56,234 bases of DNA from an uncultured Methanobrevibacter sp. (lineage in GTDB: Archaea; Methanobacteriota; Methanobacteria; Methanobacteriales; Methanobacteriaceae). The position numbers and the translations under genes were made by a program. The stretch covers positions 1-56,234 of the forward strand of contig CACXWH010000009.1 of the NCBI GenBank assembly GCA_902771225.1. Reading direction: 5' to 3'. The notes under the pieces are model-generated. The model had not been told where the DNA came from. It did not search any database and saw only the letters and a list, made by a program, of their open reading frames with translations. Below, piece by piece: positions 17,787 to 27,667 of the stretch; the stretch's first letter is position 1, and every line of letters starts with the position of its first letter.

Positions 17787-19232
17787 CTATGAATTGTTTT
17801 TAATCCATTCTGCTCCAGCTTTCAATACTTCAATATTCACGTCTATAACTTTTGGTTTAGAAGCAAACATTTCACGGATAGCATTTTCATAAGATTCACG
17901 TTTTAAAACATCACCTAACTCAGTTAAAGCACCTAAAAGTGCAGTATTGGCAGTTCTTGCATTTCCATGTTCTTCAGCAATATCTACACAAGGCATTGCA
18001 ATAACTTTCACATCCTTATCAGTTTCAAACTCACCTATTTTTGCATCGTAAAGTATAACTCCTCCATCCTTAACATCTTTTGAGAATTGTTCAAGGGAAG
18101 GTTTATTTAAAGCAATGAGGATATCAATATCATCAACAACGGGAGTTCCTATTGTTTCGTTTGAAATTACAACAGAACAATTGGATTTTCCTCCTCTTTG
18201 TTCTGGTCCATAACTTGGATACCAGGATACATGTTTTCCTTCAGCACATGCTGCTTGTGCTATTGTAAGTCCTGCGCTTAAAACTCCTTGTCCACCAAAT
18301 CCGGAAACTTTTATACTTAATGGATTAATATCATCATCAACATAGCCAGAATCACCGCTTCTATTAACATTAAATATTTTATCTAATGATTCAGTAGAAA
18401 AGTCGCTAGCTGGTCTTTGAATTGGTTCTCTTTTATATAAATCATTTCTGAAGTTTTTGACAGGGAATTCTTTTTCCATTTGTTCTTCAATAAATTTTTG
18501 TGCACTTGTCACATCTTGTTTTAAGTTTGTAGGACATGGAGATAATATTTCTATAAATGAATATCCTTTTCCTTCTTTTTGAACAGTCAATGCCTGTTTA
18601 ATTGCAAATTTTGCTAGCCTAATTTTTAAAGGATTAGCCAGGGAAACCCTTTCAATATATACTGGAGCTTTTAAAGTATTAATTAACTCACACATGTGGG
18701 TAGGATGTCCGGTATAGTTAGGATCTCTTCCAGTTTGACAAGTTACTGTTTTTTCTCCGATTAATGTTGTTGGAGCCATTTGTCCACCTGTCATTCCATA
18801 AACTGTATTGTTTATGAAGAATACTGCAATTTTTTCTCCCCTGTTTGCAGCCTGTAATGTTTCATTTAATCCGATGGATGCTAAATCCCCATCTCCTTGG
18901 TAGCTCATTACAATTGCATTATCTTCAGCTCTTGAAATGCCTGTTGCTACTGCAGGTGCTCTTCCATGTGCAGTTTGGAAGTTTCCACAGTTAAAGTAGA
19001 AATATGCATATACTGAACATCCTACAGGAGATATCATAACACATCTTTCTTGAATTCCAAGTTCGTCCATACACTCAGCTATTAATTTATGTATAATTCC
19101 ATGTCCACAACCAGCACAATAATGGGTTGATTGAATATTTGTTCCTTTTCTAGGATATTCTTCTAAAAGGGATTGTGGATTTCTACGTATTTGTAATTCA
19201 TAATCTTTATTATTTAATTCTTGTTCACTCAT
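17787..19232 (-). CDS. vorA: 2-oxoacid:ferredoxin oxidoreductase, fused beta-gamma subunit (VorA)
   Basis: The 481-aa protein joins two usual subunits. Residues about 30-290 are the thiamine-diphosphate beta subunit, with HYCAGCGHG, the cofactor motif GDGDLASIG and the partner residues [11 protein letters not shown]. Residues about 310-480 are the gamma subunit, with [12 protein letters not shown] and [13 protein letters not shown]. This fusion, together with VorB and a small ferredoxin subunit VorC, matches ketoisovalerate oxidoreductase of Methanothermobacter. In methanogens it likely runs towards reductive carboxylation of branched acyl-CoA. Substrate identity is inferred from gene layout. 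2-oxoglutarate is less likely. Confidence 0.85.
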   Translation of the reverse strand: MSEQELNNKDYELQIRRNPQSLLEEYPRKGTNIQSTHYCAGCGHGIIHKLIAECMDELGIQERCVMISPVGCSVYAYFYFNCGNFQTAHGRAPAVATGISRAEDNAIVMSYQGDGDLASIGLNETLQAANRGEKIAVFFINNTVYGMTGGQMAPTTLIGEKTVTCQTGRDPNYTGHPTHMCELINTLKAPVYIERVSLANPLKIRLAKFAIKQALTVQKEGKGYSFIEILSPCPTNLKQDVTSAQKFIEEQMEKEFPVKNFRNDLYKREPIQRPASDFSTESLDKIFNVNRSGDSGYVDDDINPLSIKVSGFGGQGVLSAGLTIAQAACAEGKHVSWYPSYGPEQRGGKSNCSVVISNETIGTPVVDDIDILIALNKPSLEQFSKDVKDGGVILYDAKIGEFETDKDVKVIAMPCVDIAEEHGNARTANTALLGALTELGDVLKRESYENAIREMFASKPKVIDVNIEVLKAGAEWIKNNS

Positions 19233-19244
19233 TTTTCCACATCC

Positions 19245-20354
19245 TTAATCGATTATATTTTGACTGGCTTTTTCTTCACTTCTTTCAGTGTCTATGTTTT
19301 CATCTTCAAAGCCAGCTATTTCATAAATCTTTGCAAGCACATTTTTTAGCTCGATTAAATTTCCACCCATTCTGTTAACTAGATAGGTGTTTTCTTTTCT
19401 TAAAGCCGCAAATTGAACATCTTCTAATAGTTGACCATTACTCATTTCAACAGATATAAAACTAACTCCTTTTTCAGATAGCTCTTTAATTCTATCAACA
19501 GGGAACGGTGATAATGTAATCGGTCTTAACAGTCCAACTTTTATGCCATTTTCTCGGCTTTTATCGACGGCTGATCTTGAAATTCTTGAACTAATTCCAT
19601 AGGATACCAAAATGATTTCTGCATCTTCAACTTGATATTCTTCTAGAATAACTTCTTCAGCATCAATTTTTGCATATTTTTCTTGAAGTTTATAGTTGAA
19701 ATCTTCCAAATCATTAAAATCATTAAAAATAGAAGTAATTAAATTATCCATTGTGTTTTTATTTCCTTTCACCACCCAATCTTTATCATTTGGTTCAATA
19801 GCTTTTTCAGGAAATACTAAGGGTTCTGCCATTTGACCTAATGTACCGTCTGCTAAAACTACAACCGGATTTCTCCATTTATCAGCTAGTTCAAATGCTT
19901 TCATTGTTAAATCACACATTTCTTGAACACTGTTTGGAGCTAAAACTATATTTTTGTAGTTCCCATGACCTCCACCTTTAACAATTTGATTATAATCTCC
20001 TTGTTCTGGCCCAATATTTCCAAGTCCTGGTCCTGCTCTCATAATATCGACAATAACTGCAGGCAACTCCGCACCAGCAAGGAATGTAAATCCTTCTTGC
20101 ATTAAACTAATACCTGGTCCTGAAGAAGAAGTCATAACTCTATGTCCGGTACCTGATGCACCATAAACCATATTGATTGATGCTTCTTCACTTTCTGCTT
20201 GAACAAAGTTTCTACCAACCATTGGGAAGTATTTTGATGCTTCGTGTAAAATTTCACTTGCAGGAGTAATAGGGTATCCAAAGAAACAATCACATCCAGC
20301 ATACATTGCACCAATGACAATTGCAGTATTTCCTTTAATCAGGTGATTACTCAT
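19245..20354 (-). CDS. vorB: 2-oxoacid:ferredoxin oxidoreductase alpha subunit (VorB)
   Basis: This 369-aa alpha subunit has the pyrimidine-binding domain of thiamine-dependent oxidoreductases ([18 protein letters not shown], about 20-37, and [14 protein letters not shown] near 75-88), then the transketolase C-terminal-like domain that begins near 220. It directly follows vorC with GGAGGTAA as a strong ribosome-binding site in the overlap. It assembles with VorA and VorC to interconvert branched 2-oxoacids and acyl-CoA using ferredoxin. The 40-residue C-terminus is acidic and polar. Confidence 0.88.
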   Translation of the reverse strand: MSNHLIKGNTAIVIGAMYAGCDCFFGYPITPASEILHEASKYFPMVGRNFVQAESEEASINMVYGASGTGHRVMTSSSGPGISLMQEGFTFLAGAELPAVIVDIMRAGPGLGNIGPEQGDYNQIVKGGGHGNYKNIVLAPNSVQEMCDLTMKAFELADKWRNPVVVLADGTLGQMAEPLVFPEKAIEPNDKDWVVKGNKNTMDNLITSIFNDFNDLEDFNYKLQEKYAKIDAEEVILEEYQVEDAEIILVSYGISSRISRSAVDKSRENGIKVGLLRPITLSPFPVDRIKELSEKGVSFISVEMSNGQLLEDVQFAALRKENTYLVNRMGGNLIELKNVLAKIYEIAGFEDENIDTERSEEKASQNIID

Positions 20355-20642
20355 TTAATTACCTCCTTTATTAGCTACTTTGGCTTTAATCATTTTTCCA
20401 ACTTTATCATTAATGGTTTTTTTGTATTGATGTACTTCTAAGGCTAATGGTTCTGGACAAGTAAAATAACAGTCTTTACATCCGGTACAACCATCTCCAC
20501 TATAATATGCATATTGGTATCCTGCATCATTCATATGCTCGGAAAATAAAATTGCATGTTGGGGGCATCCTATAATGCATCTTTTACATCCTTTACATAA
20601 TTCTTGATTGATAACAGGAAAGGATATTTCTTCATTAGTCAT
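20355..20642 (-). CDS. vorC: Ferredoxin subunit of the oxidoreductase (VorC)
   Basis: The 95-aa subunit carries two [4Fe-4S] motifs: CKGCKRCIIGCP (about 17-28) and CTGCKDCYFTCP (about 52-63). It passes electrons between the thiamine site and external ferredoxin. Its stop abuts the vorB start, and it lies 9 bp after the acyl-CoA synthetase, so all are one transcript. Confidence 0.88.
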   Translation of the reverse strand: MTNEEISFPVINQELCKGCKRCIIGCPQHAILFSEHMNDAGYQYAYYSGDGCTGCKDCYFTCPEPLALEVHQYKKTINDKVGKMIKAKVANKGGN

Positions 20643-20651
20643 TGTAATCTC

Positions 20652-22319
20652 CTATTCATTTTTGTCATTATCTCTTATTTCCACTCTTCTTATTTTACCA
20701 CTGATTGTTTCTGGAATTTCATCCACATATTCAATCATTCTTGGGTATTTATATGGGGCTGTAACACGTTTAACATGATTTTGTATGTCTTTTGTAAGTT
20801 CCTCTGAAGGTTCATAGTCCGGCTGCAATATGATTGTTGCCTTTACAATTTGACCTCTGACTTCGTCGGGATAAGCAGTAATTGCACAGTTAGAAACTGC
20901 TTCATGTGATAGAACAGCACTTTCCACTTCATAAGGTCCAATACGGTAACCTGAGGATTTAATAATATCATCATTTCTTCCAACAAAGTGAACATATCCG
21001 TCTTCATCAACCCATGCTGTGTCTCCACAGTGATAATATCCATCATGAATTTGCTGTCTGTATTTTTCATCATCGTTCACATAGTCTTTAAATAATCCTG
21101 GATTTGGACCATCATTCATTTTGAAACAGAGTTCTCCTTCTTCTCCAATTTCGACTCTGTTATGGTTTTCATCCAATAATTCTAAATCAAATAACGGGGA
21201 AGGTTTTCCAATTGAACCAAGTTTAGCATCAAGCCATATGAATGTACCAATTGATAATGTAGTTTCAGTCTGACCAAATCCTTCTTTAATTCTTAAACCG
21301 GATATTTCATAGAATTTTTCTGATACTTCAGGAGGTAATGGTTCGCCTGCAGTTGTAACATATTTTAAATTGGACAAATCATATCCTGAAATGTTTTCCT
21401 TAATTAAGAATCTGTAGATTGTTGGAGGGGCACAGAATGTGTCTACTTTATATTCAATTATTTTTTCAAGTAATTTGATTCCGTTAAACCGTTCATAATC
21501 ATAGATGAATATTGAAGTACCTGCAATCCATTGGCCGTAAAGGTTACCCCAAACAGCTTTTCCCCATCCTGTATCGGCTGCCGTATGATGAATTCCATCT
21601 TCAACAACATTATGCCAATATTTTGCTGTTGGGATGTGGCCCAATGAATAAGTATGTTTGTGTGAAACCATTTTAGGATTACCACTTGTTCCGGACGTGA
21701 AATAGATTAAAAATACTTCTTCTGCATTTGTTTTATCATTTCCTGTTGGTCTTTCAAATACAGGGCTATGCTCTTCAATGGCTTTGTTGAAGTTAATCCA
21801 TCCATCTCTATTTGTTTCAATAACGAGTTTTTTCAATTCAATTCCTAAAATTTTTTCTGTTTCTTCATAATCTGGAAGAAGTGAATCCTCTTCAACTGAT
21901 ACAACAACTTTAACGTCTGCTTCTTTTATTCTGAAATCAATATCATGAAGTTTTAACATATGGGTTCCCGGAATAGCTATTGCTCCGATTTTATGCAATG
22001 CAACCATACAGAACCAGAATTCATATCTGTTTTTTAATGTAAGCATTACCTTATCGCCTTTTTTAACACCCAAACTTTTAAATAGGTTTGCAGTTCTATT
22101 GGAGTATTCTTTCATTTCCTTAAAAGTGAAAGTGTGGTTTTCTTCTTTGTCATTAGTCCAGATTAAAGCAATTTTATCAGGGTCAATTTCAGCATATTTG
22201 TCGACAACATCAAATCCAAAATTATAATCATCATTATATTTGAGCTTAAAATTCTCAAAAAAATCTTCATATGAGTTAAAATCAACTCTTTCAACAAAAT
22301 CTCCTATTACCGATGTCAT
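20652..22319 (-). CDS. Acyl-CoA synthetase (AMP-forming)
   Basis: The 555-aa enzyme has the adenylate-forming motifs in order: YFTSGTSGNPKMVSH (A3), GFGQTETTL (A5), HCGDTAWVDEDGYVHFVGR (A7-A8) and ETISGKIRR with the catalytic lysine (A10). It ligates a carboxylic acid to CoA at the cost of ATP to AMP. As the gene before vorCBA it probably makes isobutyryl-, isovaleryl- or 2-methylbutyryl-CoA from volatile acids present in gut or rumen. VOR then carboxylates these to the amino-acid precursors. Acetate is an alternative substrate. Confidence 0.88.
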   Translation of the reverse strand: MTSVIGDFVERVDFNSYEDFFENFKLKYNDDYNFGFDVVDKYAEIDPDKIALIWTNDKEENHTFTFKEMKEYSNRTANLFKSLGVKKGDKVMLTLKNRYEFWFCMVALHKIGAIAIPGTHMLKLHDIDFRIKEADVKVVVSVEEDSLLPDYEETEKILGIELKKLVIETNRDGWINFNKAIEEHSPVFERPTGNDKTNAEEVFLIYFTSGTSGNPKMVSHKHTYSLGHIPTAKYWHNVVEDGIHHTAADTGWGKAVWGNLYGQWIAGTSIFIYDYERFNGIKLLEKIIEYKVDTFCAPPTIYRFLIKENISGYDLSNLKYVTTAGEPLPPEVSEKFYEISGLRIKEGFGQTETTLSIGTFIWLDAKLGSIGKPSPLFDLELLDENHNRVEIGEEGELCFKMNDGPNPGLFKDYVNDDEKYRQQIHDGYYHCGDTAWVDEDGYVHFVGRNDDIIKSSGYRIGPYEVESAVLSHEAVSNCAITAYPDEVRGQIVKATIILQPDYEPSEELTKDIQNHVKRVTAPYKYPRMIEYVDEIPETISGKIRRVEIRDNDKNE

Positions 22320-22330
22320 ATTATTACCTT

Positions 22331-22882
22331 CTACATTAATATGGCTATGAATTTAGCCGGTTTATCATTAAGTGCAACCATCGCATGTTTATGGCTTGAG
22401 TCAAAAAATATTGAATCTCCTTCATTCAATATGATTTCATTATTATGTATGTAAATTTTAACACTTCCTTCTAATATGTAGTTAAATTCCTGACCGGGAT
22501 GTGAATTTAGTGAAGGGAGAGCGTTTTCTTTAGGATCAACAGTTACTAAGAAAGTTTCTGCTTTTTTATGAATATATTTGGAGCATAAGTTTTTGTATTT
22601 GTATTCTTTTCTTCTGTCTATTGAAACACCTTTTTCTGCACGTGTAACATCAAAGATGCTCATTCTACTTTCTTCACCAGTTAAAAGTAAATTTAAATCT
22701 ACTTGGAATATATTTGCAATTTCGTATAGAAAACTGGCTGGAATATCAATTTCTCCAGTTTCATATTGGGTGTATGTTTGTACATCAATGTTTAATTCTT
22801 GTGCGATATCTTGTACTGTAATATCAGAAAGTTCTCTCAATTCTTTAATTCTATTTCCAATATCTTTGTTATATTCATTCAT
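22331..22882 (-). CDS. HTH-cupin transcriptional regulator
   Basis: The 183-aa protein pairs an N-terminal Xre-type helix-turn-helix (about 7-62; [20 protein letters not shown]) with a C-terminal cupin (about 105-183; [17 protein letters not shown], then [15 protein letters not shown]). Such regulators often sense a small ligand of the pathway beside them. It leads the operon with the acyl-CoA synthetase and vor genes, so it probably controls them and itself. I chose the ATG with GGTG 8 bp upstream over an earlier GTG. Confidence 0.88.
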   Translation of the reverse strand: MNEYNKDIGNRIKELRELSDITVQDIAQELNIDVQTYTQYETGEIDIPASFLYEIANIFQVDLNLLLTGEESRMSIFDVTRAEKGVSIDRRKEYKYKNLCSKYIHKKAETFLVTVDPKENALPSLNSHPGQEFNYILEGSVKIYIHNNEIILNEGDSIFFDSSHKHAMVALNDKPAKFIAILM

Positions 22883-22910
22883 ACTTAACACCTTAACTCT
22901 ATAACATATA

Positions 22911-22939
22911 AAAATTATATATAATATTTTATATAAATT
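22911..22939 (-). promoter_or_regulatory. TATA-rich promoter of the regulator-vor operon
   Basis: The 30 bp before the HTH-cupin start are built from overlapping TATATAA/TATAAA elements on the minus strand (TTTATATAAAATATTATA and following). Which element TBP uses is not clear. No clean operator is seen. Confidence 0.4.
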
Positions 22940-23050
22940 TTATTAAAAATCATGATAATTCATTATAATTATTTGGGTTCATGAAAAAATTCATTTTTAG
23001 TTCACATTTATACATAAAAATTTAATATTTTTTTTAAACTAATTTTGACA

Positions 23051-23182
23051 ATGGAATTTTTAGATAAAGTCTTTATTTTAGCTAATTTTTTGGTTATTAT
23101 GATTATACTCGAATATATTGGTCTAATTGTCAATTTATTTTTACTATATTTGAAGTTTAAGTTATTTAATACATTTTTTTAA
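23051..23182 (+). CDS. 43-aa hydrophobic peptide
   Basis: ATG to TAA, 43 codons. After MEFLDKVF the middle (about 7-33) is hydrophobic with one glutamate, ending in a basic YLKFKLF segment, which suggests a single membrane helix with its C-terminus inside. A TATA-like stretch lies about 40 bp upstream. No family is recognised. In DNA this AT-rich a 43-codon frame could arise by chance. Confidence 0.3.
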   Translation: MEFLDKVFILANFLVIMIILEYIGLIVNLFLLYLKFKLFNTFF

Positions 23183-23293
23183 TAATTGAAAAATAGACTT
23201 TCGAAAATATTTTAAAAGTATCCAAATAATAAAATTATATATATTAGAAAAAACTAACTTTAAGTAACTAAAATATTTTGAGGGGTCATGATT

Positions 23294-23665
23294 ATGTCAA
23301 CTTCGGATATAGGTAATAATGTTATATTCAAAAAACAGTTAGGATTAAATTTTGAAATAGACCAAAAATATGTTGGTTTAAAAATGAAAGAAAATAATAT
23401 TTTATCTTTTAATTTCAGAGTTCCTGGTGAATTAAAAGATGAAGTTGAAGAATATTTCAAAAGATTTAAAATGGGCGAACCAATTCTTGTTGATATTGGA
23501 GGAACTGGTGATATTAGATGTGAATTTAAAGGCATTTCTCCTGTTTTAAAGAATAAAAATGAATTAGATAAATATTTTCTTTCCGCTACTTTGCAAGAGG
23601 ATAAACAGTATGATCCTTTAGAAGAAGAAAAATGTGAAACATGTAGTGGATGCGGATTCCACTAA
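23294..23665 (+). CDS. 123-aa protein with Cys-rich tail
   Basis: I do not recognise the family. The first 100 residues look like a compact alpha/beta domain without cysteines. The last ten, CETCSGCGFH, hold three cysteines and a histidine that could bind a metal or an iron-sulfur cluster. GAGGGG lies 8 bp before the ATG at 23294 and only 2 bp before another at 23288, so I chose 23294. It stands alone, 3 bp from the convergent epimerase gene end. A tail like this may dock on a partner or carry a metal. Confidence 0.75.
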   Translation: MSTSDIGNNVIFKKQLGLNFEIDQKYVGLKMKENNILSFNFRVPGELKDEVEEYFKRFKMGEPILVDIGGTGDIRCEFKGISPVLKNKNELDKYFLSATLQEDKQYDPLEEEKCETCSGCGFH

Positions 23666-23668
23666 TCA

Positions 23669-24601
23669 CTATAATTTTGTTTTAAACCAGTTGATTGTTT
23701 CTTTTAGCTGATTTTCAAAGTCATTCAAGTTGACTTTATAATCAATTTTTTTCATATTGTTTACATCAGCCAGTGAGTGTTTTATATCTCCTTTTCGTTC
23801 AGACAGGTATTTAGGTTCAATATTGGAGCCTAATGTTTCAGATATTATTTTGTAAAGTTCATTTATTGTTGTTTTTTTACCTGACGCTACGTTAATGATT
23901 CCATTATAATCGGATTCTGCTGCTTTAATGTTTGCATTCACCACATCCCGAATATAAATAAAATCTCTTGTTTGTTCACCATCTCCATATATTATTGGCT
24001 GTTCTCCTTCAAGGAGTGCGGTTATGAAATTTGGGATTACTGCAGCATATTGGGAGTTTTTATCCTGTTTCGGTCCGAATACATTAAAGTATCTTAAGCT
24101 TATGTAATTTAGACCGTATGCTTCATAATATGTTTTTAAAAATAGTTCACCACTTGCCTTTGAAGCAGCATATGGTGATTTCGGAAGAGGATATTCACTT
24201 TCCTTTAAAGGAATGTTTGTATTGTCTCCATAAACTGATGAAGATGATGAAAATATTATTTTTTTAACATTATTGTTTTTGCATGCATTTATCAATTTAA
24301 TTGTAGCGTCCATATTGTTTTCAATGCATTCCGATGGATTTTCAATGCTTAAAGGAACGCTTGCCATCGCTGCAAGATGGAATACATAATCAACATCAGT
24401 TAAAATGTCATCTAAATCAGCATCATTAAGGTCTTTTTCTATCAATGTTAAATTTTCATGATTAATATTTTGTAAATTTTCAACTTTTCCTGTAGACTTG
24501 TTGTCAATAATTAGGACTTCATTCTCATCAATTAACTCATCTGCAATGTAAGAACCTATAAAACCAAGTCCTCCCGTTATTAATATCTTTTTATCATTCA
24601 T
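23669..24601 (-). CDS. NAD-dependent UDP-sugar 4-epimerase
   Basis: The 310-aa extended short-chain dehydrogenase has the NAD motif GGLGFIG (10-16), the SSSSSVYG catalytic serine region and YAASKASGE with the Tyr/Lys pair near 143-147. SLRYFNVFGP and YGDGEQTRDFIY are typical of GalE and of UDP-GlcNAc epimerases. It would make UDP-galactose or UDP-GalNAc for surface polymers. No sugar genes flank it, so the substrate cannot be fixed. Confidence 0.88.
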   Translation of the reverse strand: MNDKKILITGGLGFIGSYIADELIDENEVLIIDNKSTGKVENLQNINHENLTLIEKDLNDADLDDILTDVDYVFHLAAMASVPLSIENPSECIENNMDATIKLINACKNNNVKKIIFSSSSSVYGDNTNIPLKESEYPLPKSPYAASKASGELFLKTYYEAYGLNYISLRYFNVFGPKQDKNSQYAAVIPNFITALLEGEQPIIYGDGEQTRDFIYIRDVVNANIKAAESDYNGIINVASGKKTTINELYKIISETLGSNIEPKYLSERKGDIKHSLADVNNMKKIDYKVNLNDFENQLKETINWFKTKL

Positions 24602-24674
24602 TTAATCACTAAAAATTTTATTTAATTAATTTGATAATATTTAACCTTTTATTTATTATTTTTAAGTAATAACA

Positions 24675-24686
24675 TTTATATATTTT
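24675..24686 (+). promoter_or_regulatory. TATA box of the eha operon
   Basis: TTTATATATTTT lies 51-62 bp before the ehaA ATG. The expected start of transcription would leave a leader of about 35 nt that contains GAGGGAGT, a ribosome-binding motif. It is the only clear promoter I see before the 22-gene run. Confidence 0.45.
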
Positions 24687-24736
24687 TTTGATTATAAATT
24701 TAAATATATTATATTATAATATGAGGGAGTCTTAAT

Positions 24737-25111
24737 ATGTTTGATTTAGTTCATCTTACCGTGAACTCACTGGCTACTGCTAATGTTTACGGTCTTGCTA
24801 ATATAACAATTAGTTATTTTGATATGATTTTAGACTATTTAGTGGCTATTGTCATATCTATCATTATTGCATTGATATTAAGGGTTCCGTTAATGCCGTC
24901 TGATAGGTATTCATTTAATGTAAGTGCGATTTTTCCAACTCCAATTATTGCAATGGGTATTTTTTCATTCTTTTTGGTTTTAAATTACACATTTACATTT
25001 AATGGGCTTTTATTAGCCGCAATTATTGGTATCTGTTCTGGTTTGTTCGTGAAATATTTATTTAATTATATATTTCCATCTCCAGAGGGAGGGGATGATA
25101 TAAATGAATGA
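24737..25111 (+). CDS. ehaA: Energy-converting hydrogenase A subunit A
   Basis: The 124-aa membrane protein has about three helices (near 28-48, 62-84, 88-110). It opens the Eha operon. The subunit is identified by position and length relative to the known ehaA-T order, not by a motif of its own. It is part of the membrane arm that couples ion flow to ferredoxin reduction. GAGGGAGT precedes the ATG. It overlaps ehaB by 8 bp. Confidence 0.85.
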   Translation: MFDLVHLTVNSLATANVYGLANITISYFDMILDYLVAIVISIIIALILRVPLMPSDRYSFNVSAIFPTPIIAMGIFSFFLVLNYTFTFNGLLLAAIIGICSGLFVKYLFNYIFPSPEGGDDINE

Positions 25112-25601
25112 GATTATAGGAATAATACTTGCAGCAGTTATATGTTGGTTAAATTTTGTAATTGTTGATACTTATTTCGGACTTCCCGAACAGCCTGGTG
25201 TTAAAGGGGCTCGAATTATTGGTGAATCAGTTAAAGAAAGAAAAGGAGATATTGCTGGCGGATTTTTCCAAGGAAATATTCTTTGTTCTCCGGATGCATC
25301 TGCCGGTACATTAATGGCATCTATTGGATATCTGGTTTTAGGTATCCCCGGAGGTATTATTGCTGCATTTTTAATATTTATTGGTAATAGATTATGTGCA
25401 GATCCGGGTTATGCCGGAACTACTGGAAGTTTAACTGCAACAGTACTTATTTTTATCTTTTCATTTATAGGATTAACTCCAGAAATGTTTATTGTAGGTA
25501 TGGTTATTGCAATTTTAACTATTCAAGGTATTGATCAGGTTAGGGCATCTATCATTCTTGGTAAGATAGCTGAAAAATTTAATAGACATGCTAAAGAGTG
25601 A
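25104..25601 (+). CDS. ehaB: Energy-converting hydrogenase A subunit B
   Basis: The 165-aa integral membrane protein has about four helices and a conserved loop with [19 protein letters not shown] between the first and second. The start overlaps the end of ehaA and is preceded there by GGAGGGGAT. The function is known only as a membrane component of Eha. Confidence 0.87.
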   Translation: MNEIIGIILAAVICWLNFVIVDTYFGLPEQPGVKGARIIGESVKERKGDIAGGFFQGNILCSPDASAGTLMASIGYLVLGIPGGIIAAFLIFIGNRLCADPGYAGTTGSLTATVLIFIFSFIGLTPEMFIVGMVIAILTIQGIDQVRASIILGKIAEKFNRHAKE

Positions 25602-25606
25602 TATTT

Positions 25607-25855
25607 ATGTATGTGGAAATTATTGGTATAATTTTAATATTTGTTGCTTTAAGGGCATTAATTACACAAAATAGGGCAGAAAGATTATTATACCTGAACG
25701 TTATAGGTTTCGGGGTATCTGCACTTATTGCATTGGTAATTAATACGCCTTTCGCGCTTATTGTTGCAGCAGCATTCTTTATTTGTTCTACAATCAGTGC
25801 AAATGCAATTGCATATGCCTTAAAAAGATTAGATGAGGAAGTTATCTTGGATTGA
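25607..25855 (+). CDS. ehaC: Energy-converting hydrogenase A subunit C
   Basis: The 82-aa membrane protein has about three helices. The start at MYVEIIG was chosen because GTGAT lies just before it and the longer frame would overlap ehaB. The size and position recall the small Mrp-like subunits that accompany antiporter-type proteins in these complexes. Confidence 0.85.
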   Translation: MYVEIIGIILIFVALRALITQNRAERLLYLNVIGFGVSALIALVINTPFALIVAAAFFICSTISANAIAYALKRLDEEVILD

Positions 25856-25864
25856 GGTGTTAGT

Positions 25865-26134
25865 ATGGAGTTTTTCGTATCTTTGATTGCAATTGCATTA
25901 ATGTTGATTGGTGCTGCAGGCATAATTTTGCTTAAAAAACCAATGGATAAAGTTATAATGTTTTCTATTCTTGATGCTGGTTTCTTGTTGACCGTAGTAT
26001 TATTTAAATACTTAGATGTGGCTTTGTTTGTTGCATTGTGCGGTCCTTTATCAACATTGGTATTTATATTGGCCATTGTTAAAATAAAAGAAATCCGGAC
26101 TAAAAAAGTAGAAAGTGGTGAGATACATGATTAG
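25865..26134 (+). CDS. ehaD: Energy-converting hydrogenase A subunit D
   Basis: The 89-aa protein has three predicted membrane helices (near 3-23, 29-49, 54-74) and a charged C-terminus ([14 protein letters not shown]). GAGGTG precedes its ATG. It overlaps the ehaE start by 8 bp. The assignment rests on order in the operon. Confidence 0.86.
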   Translation: MEFFVSLIAIALMLIGAAGIILLKKPMDKVIMFSILDAGFLLTVVLFKYLDVALFVALCGPLSTLVFILAIVKIKEIRTKKVESGEIHD

Positions 26135-26387
26135 TGTTCAGTTATTTTTCTATTTGGGAATCTTCTTGGCTATTGTTGGTAGTTTGGCTACTGCATGGGG
26201 TCCTGGAGTAAAAGATCCTATTGTCAGAACATTCAACACTGAAGTGGCATCCATTGGTATTTGTTTGATATTGTTGTCTTATAATCATGTTTTGGCTTTA
26301 TTGACTTTGGTTGCAACAACAGTCGTTATTACTTTAATTTTATTTAGAGCTATTATTCGTTTAGAAGAAATGGGGGCAGATGTATGA
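26127..26387 (+). CDS. ehaE: Energy-converting hydrogenase A subunit E
   Basis: The 86-aa membrane protein has about three helices. The ATG of MISVQLF has GGTGA 7 bp upstream and is preferred over a GTG four codons earlier. [21 protein letters not shown] forms a polar loop between helices. The stop overlaps the ehaF start in ATGA. Confidence 0.86.
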   Translation: MISVQLFFYLGIFLAIVGSLATAWGPGVKDPIVRTFNTEVASIGICLILLSYNHVLALLTLVATTVVITLILFRAIIRLEEMGADV

Positions 26388-26965
26388 AAATAGGTAAGAT
26401 TTGGAATAAGTTGGCAGACCCAAAAACTGTCCCTAGATTGTTTGCATTCTGTCTAGGTGTTATTTTGATTGTTGGATTTGTGGTTCCTATGGCTTTAAAT
26501 CCTGATCAAATTTATACAAGGCCGGCTCCTCAAGAACAAGTTGATGAAGGTCTTGCAATAGCACCTTATGATAGGGGTGGTGAGGTATTAAAATCTCCAG
26601 GTATCATTAATCCTCAGTATCCTGAAAATGCACGTGAATTGGGTATGATTACAGGCTACATGTCTCCTCTGGCACAATGGGTATCATCTATATCCCCATA
26701 CTTTGGAACATCAATTTATTCATCTCCTGGTGGGCTTATTGATGAGGTACTATACTATACTAGAGGTTTCGATACAATCCTTGAATCTTCTATCTTAATG
26801 ATGGCATTCATTATCGCTTCATGGCTTACTATAAATTATACGATGAATAAAAAAGACATTGAGAAAGACCTTAAAAAAGCTATTAACGACTCCAGTAAAG
26901 TCGCTCATGAAGTGAAAGTAAATGATGAAAAGGCTAGAGCCAAACAGTTAAGGAGGGATAACTGA
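26384..26965 (+). CDS. ehaF: Energy-converting hydrogenase A subunit F
   Basis: The 193-aa protein has a membrane helix near 22-40, a long external loop and a second helix near 128-150, then a charged helical tail rich in Lys and Asp that should lie in the cytoplasm. It overlaps both neighbours by a few bases, so translation is coupled. The identification is by gene order. Confidence 0.86.
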   Translation: MKIGKIWNKLADPKTVPRLFAFCLGVILIVGFVVPMALNPDQIYTRPAPQEQVDEGLAIAPYDRGGEVLKSPGIINPQYPENARELGMITGYMSPLAQWVSSISPYFGTSIYSSPGGLIDEVLYYTRGFDTILESSILMMAFIIASWLTINYTMNKKDIEKDLKKAINDSSKVAHEVKVNDEKARAKQLRRDN

Positions 26966-27660
26966 TGATGTTTATACCTCCTCATGTTCCTGCTGAATTC
27001 GTTTCAATGTATTTGCCGGCAATTTATGCTGCTCTGATTGTGGGATTCATAGGTTCAATGGCTATAGCGTTAAATCGTAGAGATATTCATATTCTCATAT
27101 TGACAGATTTAATTGGACTTGCTATGATTATCATAGTTTCTGCTGTAGGTACTGATTTGGCAGAAGCTTTGATTTTACCTGGTTTGGTAGTTGAACTGGC
27201 TGAAACCTTGGCTATTTCAGAAATATTGATTTCAAGAGAAATGCACAAAATTGATGCAAATTCAAGGGCAAATTTAACTAAATCAACTTCCTTGTTCCCT
27301 CAGCCATTTGCATTGGATATGGAAATCATGACTACCGCACCTAATTTCATAGCTTTGGTGTTGATTGCTTATGGAATATTTTTAACAGGATTTACTGGTG
27401 GTGCTATTGCCGGTGGAGGAATTGTCTTGTATGCATTATCCAAAAAAGCAAAAGGACTTCCTGTTTTAGTAGTGGATGGTATTGCTGGTGTTTCAGGTAT
27501 TTCATGGTGTTTATGGATTATTGGATTTACATTATTCTTTGTAGCTCCTAGTTTGTGGTTACTTAGTTTATTCTTGGCAGCTTGTGGTTTATTATTAAAA
27601 GTAGCTTCAAAAGTTGGTTTAATTGGACTACTTATGAAAGAGGACATTGATAGGGAGTAG
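26965..27660 (+). CDS. ehaG: Energy-converting hydrogenase A subunit G
   Basis: The 231-aa membrane protein has roughly six helices. The segment [20 protein letters not shown] holds three acids within the membrane region, which could take part in ion transfer. It starts within the ehaF stop (TGATG). The identification is by gene order. Confidence 0.87.
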   Translation: MMFIPPHVPAEFVSMYLPAIYAALIVGFIGSMAIALNRRDIHILILTDLIGLAMIIIVSAVGTDLAEALILPGLVVELAETLAISEILISREMHKIDANSRANLTKSTSLFPQPFALDMEIMTTAPNFIALVLIAYGIFLTGFTGGAIAGGGIVLYALSKKAKGLPVLVVDGIAGVSGISWCLWIIGFTLFFVAPSLWLLSLFLAACGLLLKVASKVGLIGLLMKEDIDRE

Positions 27661-27667
27661 TGGTGAT

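Noticed and set aside
17787-20642. 2-oxoglutarate or indolepyruvate oxidoreductase
   Set aside because: The beta-gamma fusion with a small separate ferredoxin subunit and the linked acyl-CoA synthetase fit VOR better. Substrate is still an inference.
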